Source of the DNA: Mimachlamys varia
Lineage: Eukaryota; Mollusca; Bivalvia; Pectinida; Pectinidae
Reading direction: 5' to 3'
Assembly: GCA_947623455.1 (NCBI GenBank)
Contig: OX392534.1
Location: forward strand, 8,070,001 to 8,134,000
Length of the DNA: 64,000 nucleotides
Below are positions 1 through 13,446 of this stretch, one piece after another. The position numbers and the translations under genes are program-made. The notes under the pieces are model-generated. The model searched no databases, was not told the origin of the DNA, and saw only the letters and a list, made by a program, of their open reading frames with translations. How positions within the stretch are numbered: position 1 is the stretch's first letter; each line of letters starts with the position of its first letter.

Positions 1-926
1 AATGCTTGCTATGACAACATACTATGATTACAGAGAGCATTACAATTGGCAATACTCCTAGATATCGATGACTGGTAGCTAAGGAATCTGTCTTTTATAT
101 TTACTTGAGGTTAACTTGATAATTCTTTGTGATAACAGTAACTACTTTTGTACGTATTGCCCGGTAACGATATTTTACTGTGTACTTTCATATCGTGTGG
201 TACATGTATACGCATACCATGTTTGTACATGTAGCCACATACTATTTATGTACTAACTTATTACACGGTGCACATTTGCCTTAATTTGTGAGATCAAATA
301 CTCTAAAGTAATGATGTTGAAAGAGTGTATAGTATACATACTAATTTCAGGATCAGGCAGATGTCAATTTAGGTCCAGTGTACTGTATCTTAACTGCTTA
401 TTCGTTGTGCGTCAGTGATTCATTACGGGCAGAATTGTAAAGATAAGCTTGTAGCCGTTAAAAGGTCAATGGCATCGTAATGAACAGAATAATGAAACCG
501 AAATGATTTATTTTGGTTGATCGTTGATGAACATGACATGTCTTTGTTGATACACGTTTTGTAGTTCAAACACAGATGTGTCTTCGGTACATGTGTACTT
601 AAACATGTCTTTCCCCTTCTACATATTTAAGCGTATATGAGTTTGTTTTGAACACAAACAGAAATTGAAAACTCAATTTGCGAGCTTTCCTAAACGTCTG
701 TTTCCTTTGTCAAGCAAAGGGTACAATAGCCGAAGGTCGGTGCTCTGACCGCTGAAATCTGCTGTCAAAAACGTAGCGCGACATTTCGTCCAAATGCACT
801 CTAATACTACAGGTTTACAGAGGGACTATGTCGCGCTACGTTTTTGACAGTGGGAATTTTCGGGTTAGAGGCTTTATGCTTTTGATAAATCAATTTGACC
901 GTGACTAGACGGAGTTATACGTACAG
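1..926. other. No gene seen; contains one foldback
   Basis: AT-rich sequence without a convincing open frame on either strand. The only structure I see is the foldback at 762-850, listed separately. Confidence 0.6.
762..850. repeat. Perfect 23-bp foldback
   Basis: Arms at 762-784 and 828-850 are exact reverse complements over 23 bases, beginning CTGTCAAAAACGTAGCGCG, with a 43-base loop. Perfect arms suggest a young or maintained structure, such as the end of a small foldback transposon. No target duplication is clear at its edges. Confidence 0.85.
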
Positions 927-1786
927 TTGTGGGATCGCACAACGTTACACGATGTGCGGTGGGCGAACGATGCGATCATGGGCGATTATTTCTAACGCAC
1001 ATGTGGGCGCACGATAAACTAACATAGTGCGATGACAATCGTGGTTGATGTAAATTTAAAAAGGGTTTAACAATATATACGGTTCCGCGCTACATATTTC
1101 TGTATTTTAACTATTTACATTAGCTGATAATTCTATCTATATATTACTGAAAATTAGTAATAGTCTTTCTGTAGTTTTTGAAACAAAACAAATACACACA
1201 TGTATACTTTCAACACATATTGACACATTCTCATTCAGTTTTTACCAAGTTTCACACTGCACCTGTACATGGACAATCTATGTAGATGCCTCTGGCCCGG
1301 GGCACTTACAACACTCGCCTAGTTGTGAAAACACAGGTAAAGTGGTGGGGAGGGGAGGGGGTTTTCAATTAACTAATCCAGTTTGTTTTCATAACGGTCG
1401 CTTGGTAATGGCTGTCGTAGTCCACACACAGGACAGGTAAAACTCTGGCATGTTATTTACCTATTATATTACCTGGTAGCTAAACCCGCACTTGGCTGTC
1501 TCATGGTCACTGTAATACTTCTTACTGTATGTTGTTAAATTGACATAATCCCAACAAAAAATGAAGCGAATTTAAATAGTTTTTGGACAAGAGGGTTCCA
1601 TATGTTTTTCATTCCGTAATATGTATCGACCAATTGTACCAAATTGTGCGTGTGTGCGATTCTAATCGCACACATAAACGCACGATCTTTAGATCGCCCA
1701 GTTGTGCGCACCATGGGCGAACGATGTGTGCACGATGTATGCACGATGCACGCACGCAGTTTTTAGTGCGTTGTGCGATACCACAA
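927..1786. mobile_element. Putative non-autonomous TIR element (MITE-like)
   Basis: Terminal inverted repeats of 18 bases at 927-944 (TTGTGGGATCGCACAACG) and 1769-1786 differ at one position. The motif GGGCGAACGATG recurs inside both ends (about 960 and 1708), and the ends are rich in short GCAC/GTGC palindromes. The interior shows no transposase. I could not see a clear target-site duplication, so the superfamily is open. Confidence 0.5.
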
Positions 1787-3690
1787 TGGTATGTTATTCA
1801 TGTAGTGTATAACGCTAAAATGAGGATGTTCTGTAAACTGGGCCTAAAAGGAGCGAGTCCATTGCTTGCTGACTTAGACGCTTCTGACATACATATCTAC
1901 TAGATCTTTAATATCACCAGCAGCCACCGTATCAGAAATATCCACAGCCCGTTGAAGCTGTAGGATTTATCATTCCGGTCCTAATTTCATATTATAACTC
2001 AACGCCGATGACGTCAAAATGTTTTTATTTGTACCCACCTTATGCTCTAAAAATCAATAGTAGACTTTATTTCATCAAATATTTAAACTTTACGTAAAGA
2101 TTATGAAATTTATCATAATCAACGTTTTATATATAGCTTCTGATTTAATCAGACCAGGTATACGCCTCTTATATTTACCGATGGATACGTCTGTAGAAGT
2201 AGTATCAGATATGACTGTATGCATTGATATCGATCTTGTTACAATGATCACTAAACGGAACTCTCTTTGCAACCTTTGTAACAAAGTAAACAGCTTGATA
2301 ACGGGTTTATCTTCCAAATCAACAAACTACACAATGCGAGGAGAGGGGGTAGGAATCAGTTTGGACGGGATTTGTCTGTATGTCACAACAACAGTGAGTC
2401 ACACAACAGCGATTGCCTAGGACGACAACACCGAAACGAAAATGAAGGTGAGGAAGGATAAAGAGGTTTTCCATGTATAGTAACACGACACTATAGACAG
2501 AAGTTAAAGTTTGGAATTCTCAATTTCTTTAAAGAAGAAATCATGGAAGTTCCGATTCCGGAGGAGACCATACATTAGTTCGCCTCCAATGTTAACAAGC
2601 AGTTGATACAGCTAACTTATTTTCTGAACCTCCGAGGTTAATACTGGCCTGAATACTGTGTATACAGGCAAGGCGAGCACCAGTATTGGATACCAAGATT
2701 TTTAAGAACCTGGGGAAACATTGTCGTCCTGTTCAACATACCTCGAAGATCAGAAAAGACAAAACCCCCGTTTTAGTTCGCTTAAAAAGTTATAAAATTG
2801 AAAATATTTATTCGGTCACTTAATACAAGCAAATAAAGCTTAGGAAAGAAATTCCCTTTTCCTTAGTAAGTATTGATATTAGGCATATATTTTAAGAGAG
2901 ATATATCGATTATTGATTACCTGCTTCCTTAACACACAGAATTCACAATATTCGGTACATTATACTTTCTACAATGTCTAATTAGTGAGAAATAATTCTA
3001 ATTGGTCTGTCTTATAGATTGCTGGTCAAAATATCAGTCTCTGAACAAGTCGCGTTTATAGTTTGTTTTATTTTTCATAACTGACAATATTGTCTCTCTC
3101 TCTCATTTTAAATCGATAACTGTTATTAAAGTTCAAAAATACGGGATATTACATATTGAATGTAAAGACTGTATATTAGCTTATCGATCGTACCATTGTA
3201 TGCTATCATACTGAATTCACGTTAACAAGTTCACACTTATTCTGCTTGGCATTTACTTGACACACAGTATAAGCAAATTAGGTGTAAAAAGGAGTTTGTT
3301 CTTTCAGAAAATACAAAGGCTAACCTAATATCACACAGACAATGTATCAATACAAGTGATGGCATGCACTCACACGTGGGCGAGAGGTAAAAGGAATTCG
3401 TGCGTTAAAGTGGTATATATATAGCCAATGTACCACAACAATTCTCCCAACGGCACCCAATTACAAACATCTATAGTTGCATGGTGAAGACTTTTCTGAA
3501 AGGTCTCGGTATTCTTTTTTCATGACTTTGTACTATTTATGGGCGATAGACATTTTCTCCATCATATAATAGAAAAAAAAAACTTTTTTTTTCAATTTAA
3601 GGTATATTTTCCTTTCTTAAGCAAAATATCTTGATACGAGTTTTTTGTATCAAATAAGATTATCAAAAATATAAGTGTGATCATTTGAAA
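1787..3690. other. No gene seen
   Basis: Open frames in this stretch are short, overlap each other on both strands and show no motif I recognise. No clear repeat was found. Confidence 0.5.
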
Positions 3691-3696
3691 ATAAAA

Positions 3697-3905
3697 TCAG
3701 AGAATACCGAAATGTTAACTACAGAATCATCTACACGGAAAAATTGCAAGTGAATAAGATAATAAGATCACGTGATCCGGAAAATTAAGAGTCGTTGGCT
3801 TCACCGACGGTACCGGCGTTGTATGCTTAAGTCACATACAAGTAAATGTCACTACCTGAAAGTGAGAATTTAAGCATCATTCTCAATCCCAATAAGTAGG
3901 TATAA
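3697..3905 (-). mobile_element. Decayed 3' tail of PLE-like retroelement
   Basis: Read on the plus strand it starts with TCAGAGAATACCGAA and continues with diverged forms of the shared tail (ATAAGATCA..., CCGGAAAAT..., a degraded stretch about 3795-3815, a CATCATTCTCAATC block). It matches the tails at 9.8, 30.5 and 32.4 kb and is one of the most diverged copies. Confidence 0.6.
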
Positions 3906-6900
3906 TCATATTAAAAACGTGATCCTTCATATTATACTATAATTGTAAGAGGATACAGGATATAAGTTAAAGGTATACCCGATTCACAGGTTTCTTGTAA
4001 ATTGAAATACATTGTAAGCTGTAAATAAGAATAAATCAACGTTTCCGGATATACACTGAACTAGTGCGCTTCACGATTTGCCATGAGCTATGCATCAGAG
4101 TATAGCTACATGCACAATATAGGAATTAATATCAATAATTCATCATTTGAATGTTGTCCTGACATATTTTGATTGATCATTACCACTTTTTGTATTGCAT
4201 GATATAATGCAGTTTATTTTTGTCTGCCTACGCTCTTTATATTCCTAGTAGCTGTTTAACACACCACGGAGATGATCGGTTTTCTTTTAGTATACCTTTC
4301 TAAGGTTTGTTATAGCATTTAGCTGGAGGATCCTTGATTCTGCTTACTACACAAATCGTCCTTTGAAAATTCCCTTCGTGGTACAAAGTTCGTTGGTATC
4401 CAATACCAACAAATTATAAACACATGTATCATTAAAATTCACTGTTTAAGGCATTTCATTTTGCGGTTTTTGAGATTACGGTTTCGGTAATGCTCGTTTT
4501 TTTCTGAATTTGTTTTTAAAAGCCAGCATTATAATCTAAAATGTTTAAAACACAGCGAAAATGTTATGTTATAGTGTATTTGTTAAAATAAATTAAATGA
4601 AAATTAACTTAAAGTTGTTAACTTAACGTTTATAACGGTTGTTTATCCCCCTTACTCTTGTCGCTACAACTCATGTCTGTAAAAGAGCCATGCTGTATTA
4701 TTTTGTTTTGCTAAAGTATCACTTATTAGACAAAATGATGTATTTTGTGAAACAATGAACTGTTTTCTAGGTTTAGGACACCTAGGCTAGGGATCATGGA
4801 AATCTGAATCGGAATAATTGTATAGGTACAAAAGTAAATTGCCGTCATTATTTAATTATCAGGAATGCCAGCTATTTGTGTGGTTATTCTCTTAAGTTTC
4901 ATCTCTTAAGTCAAATACTTATAGTTCATAATTAATAATTTTATGTTTGCTTATGTCGCAAAATAAGAAACCTTTGTTCAAAACACAATATTATACAGTA
5001 AATTCACCTGAGGCAACTTTAACCTATCGGAAGTGTTAATGTCAAGTTTCGCGCCAAACAAAACGGTTTGCGATGTCATCACTTTTTATATTATCTGATT
5101 CTGTCTGAAAAAAAGTCATTGGGGATAAAGCAAAATCGCAGTAAGTGTTTATATCTTATTATCATTTATATTGTTTAAGAATATGTAATGCATGTATAAG
5201 TAAATATGTGATATCAATTATAAACGAACTCATTTACTTGAATAATATCCACATACATTCGGTATTCTCTTATTTATTATCAACAAACACCTATTTTCAA
5301 AGAGAAAGGCTTCCCCTGTTTGGTTTAGATTAAGAGTTCAAAATCGATCATTTATGCTGTACCGACCGGTTTTGAAAATAGAATTGAAACAATTTTTGGT
5401 TTTCGAAATAATGCAATTGATATGCATTACTTCATATCTAGATAGGATGCACTGATTGTTTACGTTACTTAATCCCTGATCTAATATCTTTTCTGTACAA
5501 TAATCAACACGACGCAATAACTATGTTAATTTCAATGTCGTTCTTGTGACTTCGTTACTCGCGGTCAAAGTGAAAGTCGTTATTTAATGACGTTATTACA
5601 GAACATTTATCTGCGTAGTACGCAATTTCACAACCAAAACATTGTGGGAAACAAATTAATCTCATTCCTTAATGCATGACCGTATCCTGGAGGTAATGAG
5701 TGTCTGTTCAGCCAGCGTAAGGTTGGGTTTTACTGCGTCAGTGTGACAGACACAGCATTAACACGAATCATCATATTACAATTTCCTTGTCAATTTGGAT
5801 CTTAATTTATTGAAATCTGCTTACAACGAGTAAACAGTTCTGCTATTAACGCTTTCGGGCATACTGTGGGTGATCAGATCCAAGATATGGGAACTTACTT
5901 ATAGCGATTGTGGATTTAGTGAAAGTCTATGATCTATGATTTTCTAATTTTATAAAACATTTTTTTTCAAAGTAAAAGATTCCTTTTTAAGATTAATAAC
6001 AAAAGTGACAAAAAGTATGTTTCAAACTGCTAATTATAGTTCATTGAATGTCACCAACAAACATATACACGTGATCAAACCTTGGTTCATTTGGCCTCTT
6101 GATAACTATGGAGTGAACATGTGTAACATTTACTAGCAGTACATTTGTACATGAACATGTGCACACGTCGCTTAAGGTGGCAAATAAAACTTTTATTTTG
6201 TTAGAGTACGGGATAACTCAGTTTAATCTGGGTTATCTCTAGCTTCAGTGAATCGTATGGCTACGTATGTCAACGAACACAAAATGAAACATTACAAGGG
6301 GTAGGACAAGGTTTACTTTTACTGAAATTTATTGGTTCTAACTTATTATCAAATGCATATAACACTTGATACTAATTTATCACAATATATAAATGTGACA
6401 CAATGTACATAATATTATATTGAAATGCCCATATGGTTAGTCTCTTAATCATACATGTACCTCGTTCAGAAATATGGGGAAGTGTTGCGCTCAGAGCGGA
6501 GGTTACAATGCTTGTCTACTAACATAACATGGTTTAAATGTTGGTCCATGTTATTCGCCGGAAGTTGAACAACTTCCTAATGATGAAGAAGATTTTATGT
6601 TTTTGGTTAATTTCTACGGTTATCGGTCGCGATTTGAGTGCGACAAGCGTAAACAGATTTGGGCGGAGGAATATCATTAACAACAACATGATGTACAACA
6701 AAACTAAAATATATACATCGTCATTAACTTTTCAGAAGTTTTAAAAACCTGATCTTTTTATGACGGACTATTTCTTACGCGGTTTGCCTTTGTAAGATAA
6801 ATATTTCCGGTTTACGACGACATCTGGCGGGGGAAGACGTTCTATTTTCGAGAAATACGTTTCCAAGTGCTGGGAAATGGGGGAAATTGGTTTTCAAGTT

Positions 6901-7385
6901 TTCTTGAGTCGTTCTCAACTTCTTCTTACTTTGTCAGCCATAATAATAAGTTACCGGTAGGTGGTATAAAGCATATCGATGACAATGATGTTTGTTTATT
7001 GATGCGAGCAGCGGTTGATGCGTGGGATGTATGGAGGAAGATGTCTGGAACAGGGTTGAGAAGGTAGACTATTATTCTAAGCTCCCTTGGGACATCATAT
7101 CAACATGAGTATACACTAATCATTAAGATACACAATTCGATCTCCTCCGCCAGTAATCTTGTCACCAGGAGCGGAAAAAAAGTTACCCAGCAGTAATGCA
7201 AGCTCCCGTTTCTCAATTACAGTAATACGATGTGTAGTGTCTTCATCCGCCTGGTTTATAACAGCTTTATTGACCAGTGATTGGGCAAGCTGACCTGATT
7301 AATGTTGGAGGGTCGGATACTAAGTAAGTTTTAGGGAAACAAACTGGTATATGTGACGTCATAGCATCGTATTAATACAATGCTA
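3906..7385. other. No gene seen
   Basis: About 3.5 kb of AT-rich sequence with many homopolymer runs. The short frames at 5145-5333, 6538-6744 and 6867-7067 have no recognisable domain, so I do not call them genes. This could be intron or intergenic DNA. Confidence 0.5.
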
Positions 7386-8692
7386 TTAACCCTTACCGTA
7401 GTTAACTTATCTATATTTACCCTTACCGTAGTTAACCTATCTATATTTACCCTTACCGTAGTTAACCTATCTATGTTAACCCTTACCGTAGTTAACCTAT
7501 TTATATTTACCCTTACCGTAGTTAACCTATTTATATTTACCCTTATTGTAGTTAACCTATCTATATTAACCCTTACCGTAGTTAACCTATCTATATTTAC
7601 CCTTACCGTAGTTAACCTATTTATATTTACCCTTACCGTAGTTAACCTATCTATATTTACCCTTACCGTAGTTAACTTATCTATATTTACCCTTACCGTA
7701 GTTAACCTATCTATATTTACCCTAACCGTAGTTAACTTATCTATATTTACCCTAACCGTAGTTAACCTATCTATATTTACCCTTACCGTAGTTAACCTAT
7801 CTATATTTACCCTTACCGTAGTTAACCTATCTATATTTACCCTTACCGTAGTTAACTTATCTATATTTACCCTAACCGTAGTTAACTTATCTATATTTAC
7901 CCTAACCGTAGTTAACTTATTTATATTTACCCTTACCGTAGTTAACCTATCTATATTTACCCTTACCGTAGTTAACTTATCTATATTTACCCTTACCGTA
8001 GTTAACCTATCTATATTTACCCTTACCGTAGTTAACCTATCTATATTTACTTTTACCGTAGTTAACTTATCTATATTTACCCTTACCGTAGTTAACTTAT
8101 CTATATTTACCCTTACCGTAGTTAACCTATCTATATTTACCCTTATTGTAGTTAACCTATCAATATTTACCCTTACCGTAGTTAACCTATCTATATTTAC
8201 CCTTACCGTAGTTTACCTATCTATATTTACCCTTACCGTAGTTAACCTATCTATATTTACCCTTACCGTAGTTAACCTATCTATATGTACCCTTACCGTA
8301 GTTTACCTATCTATATTTACCCTTACCGTAGTTAACCTATCTATATTTACCCTTACCGTAGTTAACTTATCTATATTTACCCTTACCGTAGTTAACTTAT
8401 CTATATTTACCCTTACCGTAGTTAACCTATCTATATTTTCCCTTTACCGTAGTTAACCTATTTACATGTACCTTTTCATCTATTTATATTTAAGCTTATC
8501 GTAGTTAACCTAATTATAGTTACCCTTAACGTAGTTAGCCTTTTTATATTTACCCTTACTGTAGTAAACTATTTATATTTACCCTTACCGTAGTTAATCT
8601 ATTATTATTGACCCTTACTGTAGTTAACCTAATTATAGTTACCCTTACCATAGTTTATTTTTTATATGTACCCTTACCGTAGTTAACCTATT
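7386..8692. repeat. 30-bp minisatellite, about 43 units
   Basis: A head-to-tail array with a period of exactly 30 bases across 7386-8450, then a degenerate tail to about 8692. The unit core is CCCTTACCGTAGTTAAC followed by CTATCTATATTTA. Variants include CCTAACCG (for example about 7721, 7751, 7871, 7901), TTAT for CTAT, and rare GTTTACC. Because 30 is a multiple of three and the unit has no stop in one frame, a long artificial frame (7380-8456) runs through it, encoding a hydrophobic ten-residue repeat. I regard that as a by-product of the repeat. Confidence 0.95.
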
Positions 8693-9817
8693 CAAATATA
8701 CAAAGACTGTATCACATCGATATCCACATATAGGATCAATTATTAAGAAACTGCTGGCGAATTAAGTAGAGTTTCCGGACAATTTGTTTTTATTCTGTAA
8801 ACGACGTCCGGAGTCTGACCGACTGACCTACACGCTGGCTGGACAGGCACCACTAACAGGATTAGGGGAACCAAAAACCGCCATTTCGTCGGCAATCAAT
8901 CTTGTGTACACGCTTCTCGTGTAATCTGCATCACAAATTGAGGCGGATGTCACTCACAGTGTTAATCCGTCTGCTATATACTGTACATCATTCAATCAGA
9001 GAAGAGCTATGGCCAGAGAGAAGTGTTCTTGTAATTTTTTGTGCAATGAACCCTTTGATAGTTGTAAATGGTATGTGCTGCTTTAATATGTGATATTATG
9101 TTATGATGATTTGCTGGTTTGTCCATATTGAATCTGACTTACCACACATATGCTGCAAATTTTAAATTAAGTTATAAATACAGTCTGCCAAAAAATGAAT
9201 TAAACTGCTGAATATGAATTTTTGAAGTTGCGTAATTAATATTATCTTATTCTGAATCAGTTATCAAACGAAGTCTTCGAGCTTGTAAGGCTTTGTCGTT
9301 TTCATTTGATTGTTTAGATAAATGTTCATAGGTGCAATCAGCCGTCACTAGGTTCCATGCCGACTTACTTTACTTTTAAGTAGTTGGATCCATTAACCGG
9401 GATGCCATTGATTTGTTTTTGTGTTTTGTTTATTTCAACATCTATGGTGTTTCGAGTTTGTAACTTATTTGTTTTACACTTTCGAGTGATTCTTTATTGT
9501 AGCTCCTCTTGCTGATTTTAACAATCGCCCTTCAAATCGATATATTTGGCACCAAGAGGCGAGATGTGTGTTTCACTAGTGAAATTCTGAGGAGGAATGT
9601 TAGATAATTGACAAATAATTATAGGGTTTTATGTCTAGATAGGAAGGTGTATGATATAGCCAGACAGGACTACATTTGACAAGACAGAGATTCCTCACTT
9701 AAGTGGATGTTTGGTGTGGGACAAAGTTCACACTATGTCTACTCAGTGTGTACAATGTTAACAATGCATAAGGGGTGTTGATATTTATCAATCTATGGAG
9801 AATTTTGCCAAGTACTA
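8693..9817. other. No gene seen
   Basis: Sequence between the minisatellite and a PLE-like tail. The frame at 8902-9093 has no recognisable similarity. A short A-rich fragment about 9190-9215 resembles part of the dispersed repeat at 13.02 kb. Confidence 0.5.
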
Positions 9818-10250
9818 AAAAAATCAGAGAATACCAAAGCGTCAACAAAACCATAATCCGAACTCAAAATTGATTAAACTAGGGGCAAAATAGGAACAAA
9901 GGAAAGATTCACATGGAGACTCTCGTAAAAGCACAAGAGAATAAGATCAGGTGTTCCGGAAGAGTAAGCGTCTTCTACTTCATTGACGACACCCGCCATG
10001 TAAATCTTGGTCACATCCAAGTAAGCATCAATCCTCAAAATGAGAACCGAGTCATCATTGTCATCACAACAATTAAACAAACTAACAAGCAAACTCAAAA
10101 ACGTCCATCTCCATATCACACAAAGATACAAAATATTTCTCGATGATATCAAGATGGCGACCATAAAACTTGCCCATGGTCTTCATCAACCTGCATTTCT
10201 CGAATCCCTGTGCCGTAAGTTTGTTCGTCAGCACCCTTGGTATCCGGATG
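9818..10250 (-). mobile_element. 5'-truncated PLE-like copy (3' tail plus RT C-terminus)
   Basis: The plus strand starts ATCAGAGAATACCAAAGCG at about 9822, the common 3' boundary of the family. It runs through the tail (GTGTTCCGGAAGAGTAAGCG) into the reverse complement of the RT C-terminus. That part reads, on the minus strand, as a degraded form of the peptide seen intact at 32626-32901. Copies share this end and differ in how far they reach upstream, which is the pattern of target-primed insertion. Confidence 0.75.
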
Positions 10251-11291
10251 GACATCCTATTATAATGACTTCATAGACATGATATCTTCAATTTTATCAA
10301 GCTTTTATGTTTTGTTTTTTGTCTTGTTCTAATAGATGCAAGATACTTTTAACCGAATACAATAATGCTATGCATTCGTATTATCGACCAGTTAATGGTG
10401 ATAAGACGTGAACATTACAAATATGTTGCTTCAATATGAAATACGTAATAGGATGTTCTCTGTATTCAGGTTATCGTTATACATATATGTACATGGCATC
10501 ACCAAGAGATTTAGCGATAATGACGATATCAACATTAATTAACATGAGGATATATCATAACACGAGGTATTTATATTTCTTGTATCCATCAAATTTGCCA
10601 CCTGTTCTACAATTCAACGCTATTTTAGTCTGCATTAATTGCCTTCATAATTGTCGTAACATTCGACTAAAGGCATTTTTATCATCGACATGATGATTAT
10701 ACATTGGTCGATATATTCGGCTTAAAATCGCTTACTCCTCAACATTTATATTTGTGTATTAGCCTTGAAGCTGGCATCAACTTGTGCGTTCGTTCTGCTG
10801 TTGTATGTTTTCCCACTGAATGTCAAGTTTTGATAGTACCCATTTATGATTAGTGTGCCCTCATCTAGCTCCATTAATATCTGAAGAATAAGAGTCATTC
10901 GCATAGTTTCTCTCTTCAATGATATATTCTTTGTACGGCCACCAAAAATTAACAAGGATACAGAAGCAGTTGAAATGTGATTAATATCACCACCAAAGAA
11001 ATCATATTTTTATTTGAAATGATGTAGAACTAAATTTACTTCAAGGAGAAAATGCAATGGTTCTCAATCGAGGCAAAATGTCATGATAAAGGGGTCACGG
11101 TAACATGAAGTATGCGCGAAAGACATATGTTTTTAGTGGTCAATGACAGGAAGCCTCCGATGCGAGGTATGCATGCTGATTCTGTAATCGGGGGGCTATA
11201 TTCGTAGTACACGATTTGAAAATATACAAAACAAGTTTTATTTTACTTCTAAATTCATAATGAAAAGTGTTTCACGCAACTGACCCTTCAG
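10251..11291. other. No gene seen
   Basis: AT-rich, with short unsupported frames at 10436-10693 and 10746-10955. No repeat structure seen. Confidence 0.5.
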
Positions 11292-11450
11292 GTCCTACAT
11301 TAGTTTAGAAATTTTGGCTGCCAACCTTTTGCCCCTAGCATCACTGAAGAGTCCTAGAAGGACGAAACAGCTGTATGATGCAGTTTAATTCATTTTTTTC
11401 GGCATACTGTACATGTATCTACTACTAAATTAAAAAGGTGCAATATATGT
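11292..11450 (-). repeat. Dispersed repeat, inverted copy
   Basis: This is the reverse complement of 13020-13195. Shared blocks include GGACGAAACAGCTGTATGAT, AATTCATTTTTTTCGGCATA and GCATCACTGAAGAGTCCTAG. Partial relatives lie near 36750-36840 and 63490-63560. Type unknown; no coding potential. Confidence 0.75.
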
Positions 11451-11662
11451 GTATGTTACGTCCTTTCTATCGTTTTTAAATTTTCAAATAATGCTTAATT
11501 TTAATGTTCTGATACAAACTAGCAGACCGGAAGAACCTATATGTGGTCAACACGTATCAACATCGGATTGTTTGCTAATACTGCAGTAATGCACTACGGA
11601 CCCCTAAAGAATATCATTGTTAAGGAAAAGTTGACACCAAATACAAGAAAGTCAGCGTGGTT

Positions 11663-11850
11663 GTTAATTTTAATAGTTCTAACCTGATTTTGAGAACTGG
11701 ATGTTTACTTGGATGTGACAAAGATTTACATGGCGGGTGTCGTCAATGAAGCAGAAGACGCTTACTCTTCCGGAACACCTGGTCCTATTCTCTTGTACCT
11801 TTACAAGAGTCTCCGTGTAAATCTTTCTTTTGTTCATATTTTGCTCTTAT
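11663..11850 (+). mobile_element. PLE-like 3' tail fragment
   Basis: Plus-strand sense copy. It contains TTTACTTGGATGTGACAAAG, ATGGCGGGTGTCGTCAATGA and CTTACTCTTCCGGAACACCT, which match the minus-strand copies at 9.8 and 32.4 kb. The extreme 3' boundary has been lost. Confidence 0.75.
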
Positions 11851-13019
11851 TTATTGTAGTAAATGCTATCCCTAATCTCTCTAACAACGGAGGGACATGT
11901 ATGACGTGTCCAGTCTGATAGGTTACAACGACTACATATACTTTACCGCTGATAGTTGAAAGGGTCCCAATCCGACTACTGATCTACAACACTAACCAGC
12001 TTCAGGCAACCGACTGACATGATCGTGCAGCGATACAATGTCTGTTCTTTCCGAAGGGGATTAAATGTGAAATAGATTGCGTAATTTATTTGGTTTCCTC
12101 AGCTGTCTCCCGCGCAGCTGAGTCCGAGTTTAACTTAATTTTGGTGTTACAGGATGGTTCTTTGCTACAAAGATTCTGTCAAATAGATCTAGATGAGAAG
12201 TGAAATCAATCGATACCTCACTTGAGTGTATTTTTATACGTAGTTATTTAAGTCTAGCCTCGTAAATGTACTACAACAACTGTCAATGAACGACAAAAAC
12301 AACCGCAATGCAACAATTCTTTTGCACATACAAATGTTCCCAATGTACAATTTATCTAAAACTGTATTGTCTTATAACTGTTTTTCGTCAGCTCCTAACC
12401 TAACTCAGCATTTTCAAGAGTCCGACATCACCGAAGTATTCAAGGTTTCCCAAAGAGTGACATTTACACGAATTGATATGACTTGTGTAAAATATATGAA
12501 TGCCCAAATGCGTTTATTTGGCAGTGATGTTGTTTACCGACAGTTATCATTGTAACTCAAGTTTTGTTTTCCATTCAAATAGAATCATATGTAAAAGCAA
12601 AGCTAAGAAGTGCTTACAAACCAAATATGAAAGCACAAACGATCAATCAGAGCGTTGCTGTACTTGAATAAAGATTAAACTGAATTGCAATAGCGATGTC
12701 GCACTGAATTGGGTCCTTTTATACTATTGCCAAAAAAGTTTATGTCCTGCAAGACTTAACTTTTTGTAATTTCTTTTCTGAAAAGATCAACATACTTTTC
12801 TTATTGTTTTATTTTTTAATTTTGGTTACAATGAAGCAATGAACTATAAGAAAAAAATGTAGCACTTTAAGACTATTATAAAGGATGAAACCGCTGAAAG
12901 GTGCAAAGTAATTCAGGTTAAGCATGCTGTATTGGTTAATGTGCAAATCTCGTGCACATGTATGTTTTAAATTAATCATTCTAGATACATGTCCAATGTA
13001 TAAGAGATGACGTAATACA
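11851..13019. other. No gene seen
   Basis: The 89-residue frame at 12286-12555 is the best open frame here but has no recognisable domain or supporting splice context. I leave it uncalled. Confidence 0.5.
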
Positions 13020-13195
13020 CACATATACTGCACCTTTAAAATTTATTAAGAGAAACAGTATGCCGAAAAAAATGAATTAAACTGCATCATACAGCTGTTT
13101 CGTCCTCCTACAACTTAGGACTTTTCAGTGATGCTAAGGGCCAAAACGTGGGAATCCAAAATTTCTAAATTATTGTAGAAGCAGAAGGGTCAGGT
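13020..13195 (+). repeat. Dispersed repeat, direct copy
   Basis: Mate of 11292-11450 in opposite orientation. It shares CATCATACAGCTGTTTCGTC, CTTTTCAGTGATGCTAAGGG and the ATGCCGAAAAAAATGAATTA block. The two copies bracket about 1.6 kb. Confidence 0.75.
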
Positions 13196-13339
13196 GTGTA
13201 AAACCCCTTTAAATTATTAATTTAAAAGTAAATTTAAACTTTTTCGGTATAATTTCAAATCATGTACTGCGAAAATGTGTAAATCATGTACCGTGCCACT
13301 ACTCAAATAAGATTAACTGTGGCTATGGAGGCTTCAGAA

Positions 13340-13446
13340 AACCTCAGGGACTAAAACTACCAACAGCAGAGTCTGCCATCCCCCTTTCATTAAAGACGAC
13401 GTAAAGGTGATATACTGTGCTGGTGGCAGTTTTAGTCCCCGAGGTT
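13340..13446. repeat. Imperfect foldback
   Basis: The left arm at 13340-13368 (CCTCAGGGACTAAAACTACC...) pairs with 13418-13446 (...GGCAGTTTTAGTCCCCGAGG) with a few mismatches. The spacer is about 49 bases. Probably a small foldback element. Confidence 0.65.

Noticed and set aside
7380..8456. 358-residue hydrophobic repeat protein
   Set aside because: It is the translation of a 30-bp minisatellite whose period is a multiple of three; no start context, signal or non-repeat coding flank.
7386..8692. CRISPR-like or telomere-like array
   Set aside because: Units abut without unique spacers, and the unit is not a telomeric hexamer; this is an animal minisatellite.
12286..12555. 89-residue host gene
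   Set aside because: No recognisable domain, composition like surrounding AT-rich DNA, no splice or promoter support.
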